Below the pieces are notes generated by a model. It had not been told where the DNA came from and made no database searches. It saw only the letters and a list, made by a program, of their open reading frames with translations. Positions 21,417 through 30,916 of a stretch of DNA of 64,000 nt are shown here, in pieces (within the stretch, counting starts at the first letter, position 1; every line of letters begins with the position of its first letter). Source of the stretch: Chaetoceros tenuissimus (Eukaryota > Bacillariophyta > Thalassiosirophyceae > Chaetocerotales > Chaetocerotaceae). Both the position numbers and the translations under genes were made by a program. Location of the stretch: the NCBI GenBank assembly GCA_021927905.1, contig BLLK01000049.1, positions 301,073 through 365,072 of the forward strand. The letters run 5' to 3'.

Positions 21417-23825
21417 ATGCCAAGAAGAAAAGCTGCAATGACTACAACCAGTAAAATTTCTGAATCAGGACGGAAAAGAGCACGATCAGGTACTGCTGAT
21501 CTCGTTGACACTGCTGCTAGTACTAAGAAGAACAAGAGTGACTGTGCTTCTCCTACTAGTGCATCTGATGTTCTTAGAGTGAACAAAATAGCTACTAAAC
21601 TCTCTGGTCTATTGAGAGAATTTCCAGAGGTGAAGTTCATCATCGATTTTCAAAATTTGCAAGCGATTACAGAGACAGCGGTAGTAAAGTATGCAGAGGA
21701 AAGAGAGGCTAAGAACTACAGAAATGAATCATTACCGCTTTATTCTCTCCCGGATGAAGTATTGAGTAACTGCTTGTCCTTTGTAGGTAAAGGTTATTAT
21801 GGAGTAGTAGGTCTAGTATCGAAGAAGCTAAATGAAACCTATAAAAGAGAGTTCGGACAAGAGACGGCATATCTTGAAATGGCGACATCTGTCGAATTAG
21901 CAAATCATTGCCTCAATGAACTTTGTAAGAATTTGGAAGAGAAAGATGAGATACTCAAAGCTGCTGCAGTAAACGGAAATCTTGATATCTTGAGAGACGC
22001 TGTAAAAGATGGCTACGACTTGTTCCCCTTAGTTGCGATGAAAAAGAAAACTAAAAATCCAAACGTAGACTCCGACGAAGACGAAGACATGTATGACAGT
22101 GACTCTAGAGTTGATAGATATAACTCTGGATATGATGAAGAAAATGAAACTTTTGATGTTTACTATACAGATGACTGTAAAAACCAAAGCTCTGGTAGAC
22201 CTCAAACAGTGGATCTTGCAAAGCTTGTGGAGAGAGGTCATTTTCATGTGCTCAAATATCTACATGAAGAACTTCATTATAAATTAGGACTGCAAAGATA
22301 TTGGCAACCTGCAATTGAATATGGGAAACTCCAGATACTACGATGGTTACGTAAAATTGGCATTATGAATGTTGACTCTTGGGATAATGATTTGCGTATT
22401 GGGTCTATGATCGATGGTCATTTGAACACCGAATTTGATTCTTGTGAGTGTGCAATCAAAAGCGGAAATGTTGAAGTGCTCAAGTGGCTTCAAAAGGTTG
22501 GGGGCTATGAAATAAATGACAACGAAGATTTCGAAAACTCTTATGTTTTGGAGTATGCGATTGGAAGCAAATCTACAAAAATGATTCAATATTGTCTTGA
22601 TATTGGATATAATAACTTGGACGATGTTCAATATGCGATCAGTTGGTCAATGAGTGTAGAAGTGTTTCGTTTCATGTATGAGCTAGGCTATGATTTTGGA
22701 GGAGAGATGAAAAGGTGGTACGACTCAAAAAGCAAGGGCGATTACCTTGAAATCATGAAATTCCTTCGCAGCATCTCTATTCCATGGGATGATGGTATTA
22801 TGAAACACATTGTAGAGAATGGTACTCTAGAAATGATTCAATATGCCTTTGAAGATGGTTGCCCTTGGACTGGTGAAGAATTTAGTCATCTCTTCAAATG
22901 GGATCATTTTGAAAGTAGTAGCTGGAGTAGCATTATGGACAAATTCAATTATCTCAAAGACAACGGTTGCACATTTGACTATGAGCAGAAATCTGATTTG
23001 ATCAAAGGTCTAGCTAGAAAGAAGGAACTTTTACCATTTGAATATTTTGTCGGGAAGAACTCGAGGTTCGATAAAAAACTGTTCAAAGAGATTTTGGAAT
23101 GGAATGGAGCTTGGTTCGAAGGAATTTCTTACCTATTGGAAAAAGGCAAAGATGTAAAAAATTTCAAGTCCATCGAAGAAGTTTTTCGTACACGCCCATA
23201 TATAGGCGCAATCAAATCTTTTCATAGATTAGGTTTACCATGGTGCTTAGACAGCTCCAAAAATACTCATTTGCTTTCAAAAATTGCATGTCACAATAAA
23301 TTGGAAGATGTAAAATGGGCATACGAGAATGGTTGCAATGGAGGGAATTTAGTTCCTTACGTGGAAAAAGAATGGGGAAAGGAATGGAGAAAGGACGGAA
23401 TCAGACATAGTTACCAATGGAAAGAAAATCATGCCTTCTTTGAAGAGAATGGAATGTTAGATGAGGCATTCCTTGAAAAGAGTGAGATAAAAAAGCTAAA
23501 CGCAAAGAATGTTCTACAGGTTGGAGATGCTCAACTTAGTTCATATTATGGTATCTCCTTACCACGAAAGGATTCTTTCTTCCGAAAAAGCCTTTGTTCC
23601 TTGAAAAATCTAGTTGATCATGGATACACCTTTATGTCCAAGTCTGAGCAAGATTTTGTCTGCAAAGAAGCATACAAGCAATGCTGTGAAAATTCTCAAA
23701 ACGAAGACCAACGAAAGAGGCTCGCACTATTTGTCGGAATGGGGAATCGCGATGAATTGCGCAAAAAGAAGGGGCTCAAAACGAAGGGACGCAAAAAGAA
23801 GAGCGCTTCTCTTTCTTTTAGATAG
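21417..23825 (+). CDS. F-box/ankyrin-like protein, copy 3 (intact)
   Basis: The intact reference copy, 802 residues. It starts MPRRKAAMTTTSKISESGRK; the other copies start at the position of Met8 (MTT), so 21438 is the alternative start. Order of parts: basic N-terminal stretch (GRKRAR), helical segment, F-box-like YSLPDEVLSNCLSFVGKGYY near residues 105-140, then YLEMATSVELANHCLNELC and ankyrin-like helical pairs to the end, broken by an acidic Asp/Glu/Tyr-rich insert around residues 220-255. The usual family end RKRLALFVGMG is extended by about 26 residues rich in Lys/Arg (RKKKGLKTKGRKKK). A substrate-recruiting role in SCF ubiquitin ligases is possible by analogy with F-box proteins but unproven. 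Confidence 0.8.
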   Translation: MPRRKAAMTTTSKISESGRKRARSGTADLVDTAASTKKNKSDCASPTSASDVLRVNKIATKLSGLLREFPEVKFIIDFQNLQAITETAVVKYAEEREAKNYRNESLPLYSLPDEVLSNCLSFVGKGYYGVVGLVSKKLNETYKREFGQETAYLEMATSVELANHCLNELCKNLEEKDEILKAAAVNGNLDILRDAVKDGYDLFPLVAMKKKTKNPNVDSDEDEDMYDSDSRVDRYNSGYDEENETFDVYYTDDCKNQSSGRPQTVDLAKLVERGHFHVLKYLHEELHYKLGLQRYWQPAIEYGKLQILRWLRKIGIMNVDSWDNDLRIGSMIDGHLNTEFDSCECAIKSGNVEVLKWLQKVGGYEINDNEDFENSYVLEYAIGSKSTKMIQYCLDIGYNNLDDVQYAISWSMSVEVFRFMYELGYDFGGEMKRWYDSKSKGDYLEIMKFLRSISIPWDDGIMKHIVENGTLEMIQYAFEDGCPWTGEEFSHLFKWDHFESSSWSSIMDKFNYLKDNGCTFDYEQKSDLIKGLARKKELLPFEYFVGKNSRFDKKLFKEILEWNGAWFEGISYLLEKGKDVKNFKSIEEVFRTRPYIGAIKSFHRLGLPWCLDSSKNTHLLSKIACHNKLEDVKWAYENGCNGGNLVPYVEKEWGKEWRKDGIRHSYQWKENHAFFEENGMLDEAFLEKSEIKKLNAKNVLQVGDAQLSSYYGISLPRKDSFFRKSLCSLKNLVDHGYTFMSKSEQDFVCKEAYKQCCENSQNEDQRKRLALFVGMGNRDELRKKKGLKTKGRKKKSASLSFR

Positions 23826-23963
23826 AACGAAGACCATCAAAAGGCTAGTTGTGCGAATGGGGACTCGCGATCTCGCGATGAAAAATTGCGCAAAAGAAGG
23901 GGCAAAAAGAAGGGGCAAAAAGAAGGGGCGTAAAAAGAAGAGCGCTTCTTTTTCTCTCAGATA
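23826..23963 (+). repeat. Degenerate tandem copy of the 3' end of copy 3
   Basis: Starting right after the stop, GAACGAAGACCATCAAAAGG to AAGAAGAGCGCTTCTTTTTC repeats the last ~125 bases of copy 3 (about 23699-23825), including the RKKK-coding AAAAAGAAG units. It carries extra AAAAAGAAGGGGC units, which suggests slippage within the basic tract. Confidence 0.75.
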
Positions 23964-24292
23964 GAATGGATAATATGAATATATCGTTGAAAAGATTTTA
24001 CTTTGGGATAATGCTATAGTATTTGGAATTACAATGTCCATTTTTCTCGAATCGAAATACTACATCTATTGCAAAGACTTTGAAATTTCATCCCATCGAT
24101 TTTTGCTCTGAATGTTTTTACGACCAGTTTAGCTATCTTTTGATGCGGACAAGCTTGTCCGACTTCGCCACGCACAGAAATTGCACTCATGTGCACTCAG
24201 CAAAAATCTTAATGCTCTCAATAATAGTTCTCTGACACTGAACTGATGTATTATTCTATATCAACTACTATTACAGAAAAGAAAAGTCTATA
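23964..24292. other. Flank between copies 3 and 4
   Basis: The left part (TATCGTTGAAAAGATTTTAC) resembles the 3' flank of copy 4 (ATCGTAGAAAAGTTTTTACA, about 26590). The right part (TGCGGACAAGCTTGTCCGAC) resembles the flank before copy 1 (GCGGACAAGCTACAAGC, about 11147). So both flanks belong to the duplicated unit. Confidence 0.5.
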
Positions 24293-26518
24293 ATGACTAC
24301 AAACAGAAAAGTTTCCGAGTCGGGACGGAAAAGAGCACGAACAGAGGATGCTTCATCTTGCTCTCCTGCTTCTTATATTCTCGTCAGAGCAAATAAGATA
24401 TCTAATAAACTCTCTGTATTATTGAAAGAGTTTCCAGAGCTAAAGTTCATAATTGATTTTGAACATTTGCAGGCGAATGTAGAGACTGCAATACTAAAGT
24501 ATGTAGAAGAGAAAGAGGCAAAGAAGCATGAAGCTCAACTTCTCATGAACTATAATAAGGATTCAATTCCAGTTTATTCTTTACCGGATGAGGTATTGAG
24601 TAATTGCTTGTCTTATGTAGCGAAAGGCCACTATGGATCAATAGGTCTTGTATCAAAGAAGTTTCGCAATGCCTACAAAGCTCAGTTCGGACAAGACACT
24701 GCATATCTTGAAATGGCGACATCTGTAAATCTAGCAAAGCATTGTCTTAGCAAGCTTTGTAGGAATTCGGAAGAGAAAGATGAAATTCTCAAAGCAGCAG
24801 CAGTAAATGGAAATGTAGATATCTTGAGAGCGGCTGTAAAAGATGGCTACGACTTGTTTCCTTTAGTTGAGATGATTACAAGAACTATTTTTCCATATTA
24901 CGATTCTGATGAAGATGACGAAGAAGACATGTATGACGGTACGGAGTTTACCGTATACTTTACAGATGACGATGGAAGGAAGTACTCTTTGAAACCTCAA
25001 AATGTGAATCTATCTAAGCTTGTAGAGAGAGGTCATTTGCATGTACTCAAATATCTACATGAAGAACTTGGTTATTTCTTAGGACTACAGAGGTACTGCA
25101 AGCCAGCAATTGAACATGGGAAACTCGAGATATTGCAATGGTTAGAGGATACTTTTGTTTTAGGCAATGAACATTTGCGTATTGGGGTTATGGATAATGG
25201 CAGTTTGAAACCCGATTTTGATCATTGTGAATGCGCCATCAAGATTGGAAATGTTGATTCGCTCAAGTGGCTTCAAGAGGTCGGGTGCTACAATATATTT
25301 GGCGGCACTGCTAACATTCTTATCGATGCAATTGAAAGCAAATCTACAAAAATGATTCAATATTGCTTTGATCTTGGATATAATGACTTGAATAGTTATG
25401 GTGTGGAAGGTGCGATCAGACTGACAAAAAGTGTAGAAGTGTTTCGTTTAATGTACGAGCTAGGCTATGAATTTGGTGATATGAAAGACTGGTGTAGTTA
25501 TGGGCATGACATTGCTGAGTACTTTGAAATCATGAAATTCCTTCGTAGTATTTCTGTTCCATGGGATGATGACATTATGAAAGCCATTGTAGAATTTGGT
25601 ACTCTAGAGATGATTCAGTATGCTCATAAGGATGGCTGCCCTTGGACGACTCATGGGGAAGAATACCTTTGTCTTTTGAGAAATAAAAGTTGGAGTTTAG
25701 ACAAGCTGTATTATCTAAGAGACAATGGTTGCATATTTGACTATGAACATTCGCGTTTGTCTGATGTGATATTTGTTCTAAAAGCAAAGAAAAAACTAAG
25801 ACTACTTGACTATTTTGTCGGAAAGAATGCAAGGTTCGATTATCGGCTTTTCATGGAGATATTCAAATCTAGTAGTAAACCTTGGTTTGAGGGTTTATCT
25901 TACCTGTTAGAAAAGGGGAAAGATGTGGAGAACTTTACATCACTCGAAGAAGTTTTTCGTATACGTCATGACATAGATGGAATCAAATATTTTCATAGTC
26001 TAGGATTGCCGTGGTGCTTAGACAGCTCAAGAAATACAATTTTCCTCTCACAAATTGCTTGCCACATTAAATTGGATGATGTCAAATGGGTATATGAGAA
26101 TGGTTGCAAGGGAGGGAATTTAGTTCCTTACGTAAAAGAGGAATGGAATAAGTACGGAATCAGACATGAGAGCAAATGGAAAGCAAACCAGGCTTTCTTT
26201 GCAGAGAATGGATTATTAGATGAGTGCTTTCTTGAAAAGATTGGGTTGAAAAAACTTGATTCAAAGAATGTTCAAGAGATTGGAGATGCTCAGCTTGCAT
26301 TGTACCATGGTGTTTCTGTTTCACGAGAGAGGTCCTTTTTCGAGGTCGACTTTTGTTCCTTGAAAAATCTTATAGCTCATGGATTTAAGTTTAGGTGCGA
26401 GAGAGAAAAAGAAATAATTTGCCAAGAAGCATACGAAGAATGTTGTGAATGTTTTCGAAACGAAGAAGTTCGAAAGAGACTCGCGCTATTTGTGGGAATG
26501 GGGGTTCGAGATTTATAA
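24293..26518 (+). CDS. F-box/ankyrin-like protein, copy 4 (intact)
   Basis: A 741-residue paralogue starting MTTNRKVSESGRKRARTEDA, so the start matches copy 1. It has the F-box-like segment YSLPDEVLSNCLSYVAKGHY, then YLEMATSVNLAKHCLSKLC and ankyrin-like pairs (ILKAAAVNGNVDILRAAVKD). An acidic insert (YDSDEDDEEDMYDG) sits where copies 1 and 3 have theirs. It ends RKRLALFVGMGVRDL, without the basic extension of copy 3. No frame damage is seen. Same proposed role as copy 3. Its flanks are shared with the other copies, indicating segmental tandem duplication. Confidence 0.8.
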   Translation: MTTNRKVSESGRKRARTEDASSCSPASYILVRANKISNKLSVLLKEFPELKFIIDFEHLQANVETAILKYVEEKEAKKHEAQLLMNYNKDSIPVYSLPDEVLSNCLSYVAKGHYGSIGLVSKKFRNAYKAQFGQDTAYLEMATSVNLAKHCLSKLCRNSEEKDEILKAAAVNGNVDILRAAVKDGYDLFPLVEMITRTIFPYYDSDEDDEEDMYDGTEFTVYFTDDDGRKYSLKPQNVNLSKLVERGHLHVLKYLHEELGYFLGLQRYCKPAIEHGKLEILQWLEDTFVLGNEHLRIGVMDNGSLKPDFDHCECAIKIGNVDSLKWLQEVGCYNIFGGTANILIDAIESKSTKMIQYCFDLGYNDLNSYGVEGAIRLTKSVEVFRLMYELGYEFGDMKDWCSYGHDIAEYFEIMKFLRSISVPWDDDIMKAIVEFGTLEMIQYAHKDGCPWTTHGEEYLCLLRNKSWSLDKLYYLRDNGCIFDYEHSRLSDVIFVLKAKKKLRLLDYFVGKNARFDYRLFMEIFKSSSKPWFEGLSYLLEKGKDVENFTSLEEVFRIRHDIDGIKYFHSLGLPWCLDSSRNTIFLSQIACHIKLDDVKWVYENGCKGGNLVPYVKEEWNKYGIRHESKWKANQAFFAENGLLDECFLEKIGLKKLDSKNVQEIGDAQLALYHGVSVSRERSFFEVDFCSLKNLIAHGFKFRCEREKEIICQEAYEECCECFRNEEVRKRLALFVGMGVRDL

Positions 26519-26930
26519 ATACTTAGGTTAGAAATGAAGACTGACAGGAGCTATCGAGTTTTTCTCTTTCCCTCAAATAAAATAGATTTATCGTAGAAAA
26601 GTTTTTACAATGATAATCTCCATAGGATTTGAACTTCACAAAATTTCCACTCTCTTCCAAAAAAAATGATACAAATACGTAGATCAACAGATTGTCAAGT
26701 TTCGTACTACTAAACAGATAGATTTAGCTTGCTGAACATTTATGGACGTTGTGATGTTTTCTCTTCGAATCGAGATGTAAATACTCCAGACTTTGCAAAA
26801 GCCAGCAAAGCAGTATACAATTACAAAAAGCTTTCCGAGCAATTATCAATACGTAGTTAATACAAGTATTCTTTGAGAAGCACTGTATTCTTTATCTGCC
26901 TTTGCTCTTTACCTTACAGATGGAAATGCA
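26519..26930. other. Convergent intergenic region
   Basis: A 412-bp spacer holding two gene ends. The start resembles the 3' flank of copy 3. No gene seen. Confidence 0.5.
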
Positions 26931-28128
26931 TCAACAATGTTCCTGTACTCGTGGGATAAAGACTGAATTGAGCAACTCAGTAGTGTTCAGCTGATAATAG
27001 TGTAAAAAATTAAACCTCGGCTGTCCCCACTTGTTCCCATTGTTTTGTTCATAACGCTTACTCAGCCAATGAAAGGCCAAACACTTTTGCCCTAAGCATG
27101 TATTGCATTTACCACGATTTGGAGCTGTCCCAGAACTATGAGATGTAAGAGTTAGAATACTCAATGATGAAAAAGACGTTATTCATATTCATCGCTTTAC
27201 TTTGTACGTACCATGAATTCACATCACATCCCCATCGACAGGGTATCAATTCATAGTTATCCTTGTCTTCAGCATACATTCTATTCACGACATCTTGATC
27301 CGCAACGGCATACGACAAATCGTATTCTCTAGTCATTCGCCGCATCGCATGAATAGCATAGTGTGTAAAATTTGAAGACTGAGATTTAGAGTCAAGAGGA
27401 ACACCCATTATCCCCGAGTTACAATATCGCAATGTATCTCCATTGTTTGGAGCATTTTTCCTAGTAAAGTAATGCAATACTCTTTCTTCATCTTGTGGAC
27501 AATAGAGCGAAATATTCTTTGGATTGGCTGCGATTATACTCCAAAGTGGAGACATGTCTACAAAAAATGTAAAATCATCATCTAGAAGTAAAACTTTTGC
27601 CACTTGATCTTTGTGTGGAAATTCAAGTTGATTTATAAAGAGTTTCTGCATTGCAAAATGAGCTGAGTAATGCAAGGATTTGAAACCAGTTTCACTAATT
27701 GCTTTTCTCGATTTCTCTAAAAGAAGTGCTGGATCATGATAGTTGACACGGAAAAAATTTGAATTTACTTCGTCTAAAAAATCAATGTTCTTTGATGTAA
27801 CTACATTTAGTGTGATGGGTGTACTGGTATAGTTGAGGATCGAATTTACGAGAGCTTTGAGGGGATAATCAATCTTTTTCCTATCGCTAATGACAACCAA
27901 GTGTATTCGATTTGGGCACTCTTTGTCTTTTGAAGAATGAGTTGAAGAGTCAAGTTCTAATGCAAAATCTGAATCATCTTGTTGGAAATTATTGGATGTC
28001 GTGAGAGTGATGTTGCTATACCATGTGAGGCAGATACATATGAATATACATGCAAAAAGCATTCTGCCGTTCAAAGGGACAGATATCCCACGTCTCCTAC
28101 TATTGACGGATGATGCTGCATTCTGCAT
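26931..28128 (-). CDS. GT8-like type II membrane glycosyltransferase
   Basis: Two exons, 28128-27212 and 27135-26931, joined by a 76-bp intron (donor GTACGT, acceptor TCATAG); the phase gives DVNSCSGTAPNRGK. The product is 373 residues. A basic N-terminus and one membrane helix near residues 22-40 (MLFACIFICICLTWYSNI) suggest a Golgi type II protein. The lumenal part has VLLLDDDFTFFVDMSPLW, matching the DxD nucleotide-sugar and metal site of family GT8, and RYCNSGIMGVPL, matching the following NSG element. The second exon is Cys-rich (GKCNTCLGQKC). The donor and acceptor sugars cannot be told. It is divergent from the membrane-protein gene at 28630. Confidence 0.75.
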
Positions 28129-28629
28129 TATAAATTGACTATTACATCAATGCTGTTGTAGTTCTAGCATGTGTAGGAAATATGCTGATGATAAAACCAT
28201 TCTCTGATGCCCGTTATGAATTCTCCTGTTCCTTGTCCTCTTTCGTCTGTGCACAGTTCTTCTAAAGTGACCGTTTGTAAAAACGTTAAGAGATAGCCGT
28301 CATTGTTTCTTTAAATTTTGATGTTACTTTGTCTAAATAGGTAATCAACACCACGTTTAGTAGTTTGTATATTCATTCTCTTCAAAAATTCAAATCTCAG
28401 ATAGACCTCGTGGCTGTTGACTGTTGATTCTTCATTCATATTCTCATCCGACCAACTCGAAAATTGATTGTACTTGCTCAAATAAAGTTCTGAGGGGTGA
28501 AAATAGATTTTTTGTAAGCCCCCTTCATTGACACATGTCAAAAGATCGCTCATTTTCTCTCCTCTCATTCAAATCTCTTCATCTCATCAGTCATAATGTC
28601 ATAATACCCTCTACCTTTCTTATGTCAAG
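28129..28629. other. Divergent intergenic region
   Basis: A 501-bp spacer between the glycosyltransferase (-) and the membrane-protein gene (+), carrying a composite shared motif listed separately. A minus-strand open frame (28311-28568) inside it has no support as a gene. Confidence 0.5.
28268..28309 (+). promoter_or_regulatory. Composite upstream motif, second copy
   Basis: TGACCGTTTGTAAAAACGTTA (28268-28288) is followed by GCCGTCATTGTTTC (28296-28309), matching 18896-18948 in content and order with different spacing. It lies about 140-180 bases upstream of the glycosyltransferase start and about 320 upstream of 28630. Confidence 0.5.
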
Positions 28630-29679
28630 ATGAGTAAAGCTATAACAGCTTTCAATCCCTCACCAGCTCGCAAAGCAATCTTCTCCATCGCTTCAGTAGT
28701 TTTAGGCCTATGGACATTCAAAACAGTCAACGAAATCTCAGGACCAGCCTTTGAACCAATCCTACAAGCATGTATGGATAAATCCATTCCTCAGGAACAA
28801 TTTGCCGAACTAACAGGATATCACGCTTACGATCCTTATGTCGGCTTGAAAATATTTGATCCACTCGTTTGTCTCATTACTCAATTTTTACTTGAGTTGA
28901 GAGAAACATTTCCAGCAGGGTTATTTGTATGGATGTCCATCATTACCATTGCTTTACCATTGGGAATGACACAACTTGTTGAAGCGGGTAGAAGTGATAC
29001 TTCCAAAAAGAGTCCCATTTATTATCCCATCATCATTGGTCTATTAGGACAATTGTTTGGTATCTCTGTGATTTTTCCATTGATTTGGGTTCCTTCTTAT
29101 ATTTTTGGATGTGGTTATGGGCCAGCTACACTATATAGATTTAATTTTCTCGTTCCCATCTTGATTCCGACTGTGGCTTTGAGTTTGTTTGTGTTTATAG
29201 CACCAACGGAAACACAATGGTGGACTGTATCCGCTGGTATTCTTGGAGGACCGATTCCAGCATTGGGCGGTATGGTCTATTGGAACGATAAGAATACTAT
29301 TCCGACAACTGCAAAGAGTCTACAAGACAACATCAAGAATGTCAAGGTTTATTCGAGATTGCTCATGCCAACTGCCATTTTTGCATGGTATGCGCTTTTA
29401 TTCGTCACCTTTGATAATTTAGAAGGGAGTCTATGGGATGCAATTTGGACGAATGCAGGACCTTCGGTGAGGTTCATGACGATTGATGCAGGGATTTTGT
29501 ATCTTGCATACATCATGTGGTTTGCGTTTCATTCCGAGATTATCGCAATCAAAGTTTTGCTTTTGACGTTTGTGGTAGGTCCTGGAGGAGCTGGTTTGAT
29601 CATGTTGGGGAAACTTGAAGAATTGAAAGCTAATTCAAATGGAATTGAGTTGGTGGGCGACAAAAAGAAGAAGGCGTAA
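28630..29679 (+). CDS. Multi-pass membrane protein of unknown function
   Basis: A 349-residue protein with about eight membrane segments: near residues 15-33, 96-118, 130-157, 168-190, 195-215, 243-262, 283-300 and 304-326. A soluble loop with Cys48 lies between the first two. The C-terminus is basic (GDKKKKA); the lysines could act as an ER-retention-like signal, but this is speculation. No transporter or enzyme motif is recognised. The ATG at 28630 is the first in frame, and the frame is clean throughout. Function unknown. Confidence 0.7.
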   Translation: MSKAITAFNPSPARKAIFSIASVVLGLWTFKTVNEISGPAFEPILQACMDKSIPQEQFAELTGYHAYDPYVGLKIFDPLVCLITQFLLELRETFPAGLFVWMSIITIALPLGMTQLVEAGRSDTSKKSPIYYPIIIGLLGQLFGISVIFPLIWVPSYIFGCGYGPATLYRFNFLVPILIPTVALSLFVFIAPTETQWWTVSAGILGGPIPALGGMVYWNDKNTIPTTAKSLQDNIKNVKVYSRLLMPTAIFAWYALLFVTFDNLEGSLWDAIWTNAGPSVRFMTIDAGILYLAYIMWFAFHSEIIAIKVLLLTFVVGPGGAGLIMLGKLEELKANSNGIELVGDKKKKA

Positions 29680-29955
29680 TCAATTTTTTTGTAATTGAAA
29701 TAATACATTTAAAAATATAAATCATTTTTTTTCTTTGTGGCTTGGTTATGAGGTGATGAGTAGATTTGATACAAACGAAAGCTGCTCGCTTCTTTTTGTA
29801 GATGCTATGGATATGAACGAGTTGCGTGAGTATCGTCTTTTGCGTGTGTGGAATATAGAATCCAACACTTTTGAGATTGAATTAAGATAACTTGAAAGAA
29901 CAATAACAGTAGTAAGAAGAGGCTGGTAAGAACAACATGTTCTGTGTATTGCATA

Positions 29956-30545
29956 CTATTCACTTTTATTGATATTCTTGAGTAGCCTTTTTTGATCTGC
30001 AATTGTTCCTCTAGTCCTTCTTCGTTTGTAATGGAATATTAAATCATCTAATAATGATGATCTAGAAATCACATTCTCTGCGAGCTCTGTATCATTCAGA
30101 ATGTTGAATATTTTCAAGTTCATATTTCCCGAGAATGCAATCTTTTTGCAATTTGTTGGAATATAGACAGTGTATAGATTGCATTCATCAAATGCATTAG
30201 GCTCGATACATTCCAGATGAATGGATAGCTTGACATATGCTAGACTTCTACATTCTAGAAATGCCCATTTCTTGATTCTAAGTACTGTGTTGGCAAATAG
30301 TATGCTCTGAATGTTCTTGCAAAAGGAAAAAGTCTTTTGAGGAATATCTGTGACATCTAATAATTACTTGCTGCCATGATTTTCGTTCTTTCCAATATTC
30401 TGAACACTCATTTGAGATTTCGAACGAGCTGTTGGCTTCACCCCCTGTCGCAAACTTCAATTCATCTTGTAGCTCATGGTTATAAAGTTCCTTAGATTCA
30501 TTGTAAAAGAGAGTGACTAAAACCGTTTACATTTGCAACTCTCAA
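29956..30545 (-). pseudogene. BspA-like leucine-rich repeat gene relic 1
   Basis: On the minus strand the family start (MRVA...VNGL in relic 2) reads LRVANVNGF with TTG in place of ATG at 30545-30543. The frame then breaks soon after (CACTCTC region), runs through SNECSEYWKERKSWQQVII, breaks again near 30360 and continues as an LRR_5-type segment (VLRIKKWAFLECRSLAYVKL, CKKIAFSGNMNLKIFN) to TAG at 29956. The alternation of short hydrophobic strands with C and N is that of BspA-like proteins. The lost start and two frame changes mark a clear pseudogene. Confidence 0.75.
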
Positions 30546-30916
30546 TTCTCACAATAGAAATAGTGAGGCAAAGAAAAGATTTTTTGAAAGGAAAAAGAAA
30601 AAAAAGTATGTCCCTCTCCAAAAGGGGAATAGAAATGTGATGCTTGACACATGTCAATGACGTATAGAGTTCTCATCCTTCAACGATGTTTCTGTCCAAA
30701 AAGATTTAGCGATACACAGCATCAACAACACAACACATGAGATCCTTTGTCGATAGATTTACTAGCTTAACTTTATAAACTCCTAGATTCATTGATTGGA
30801 CGCTATAAAGTTAAAAGCCATTTGAAACGGTGCTATTTGGGAAAAGGTTTCAGCGATAAAATTGTTTCATTAGAAAATAGATACTTTTCAAGAAACCGAA
30901 ACTCTTTTGAAGAAAT
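30546..30916. other. Intergenic region upstream of the first MORC-like gene
   Basis: A 371-bp spacer. It contains TGACACATGTCAATGACGTA (30647-30666), with a palindromic TGACACATGTCA and a TGACGT core, plausible as a transcription-factor site. No gene seen. Confidence 0.45.

Noticed and set aside
28311-28568. 85-codon open frame on the minus strand
   Set aside because: No family resemblance, ends next to a shared regulatory motif in a divergent promoter region, and length is within chance for AT-rich DNA.
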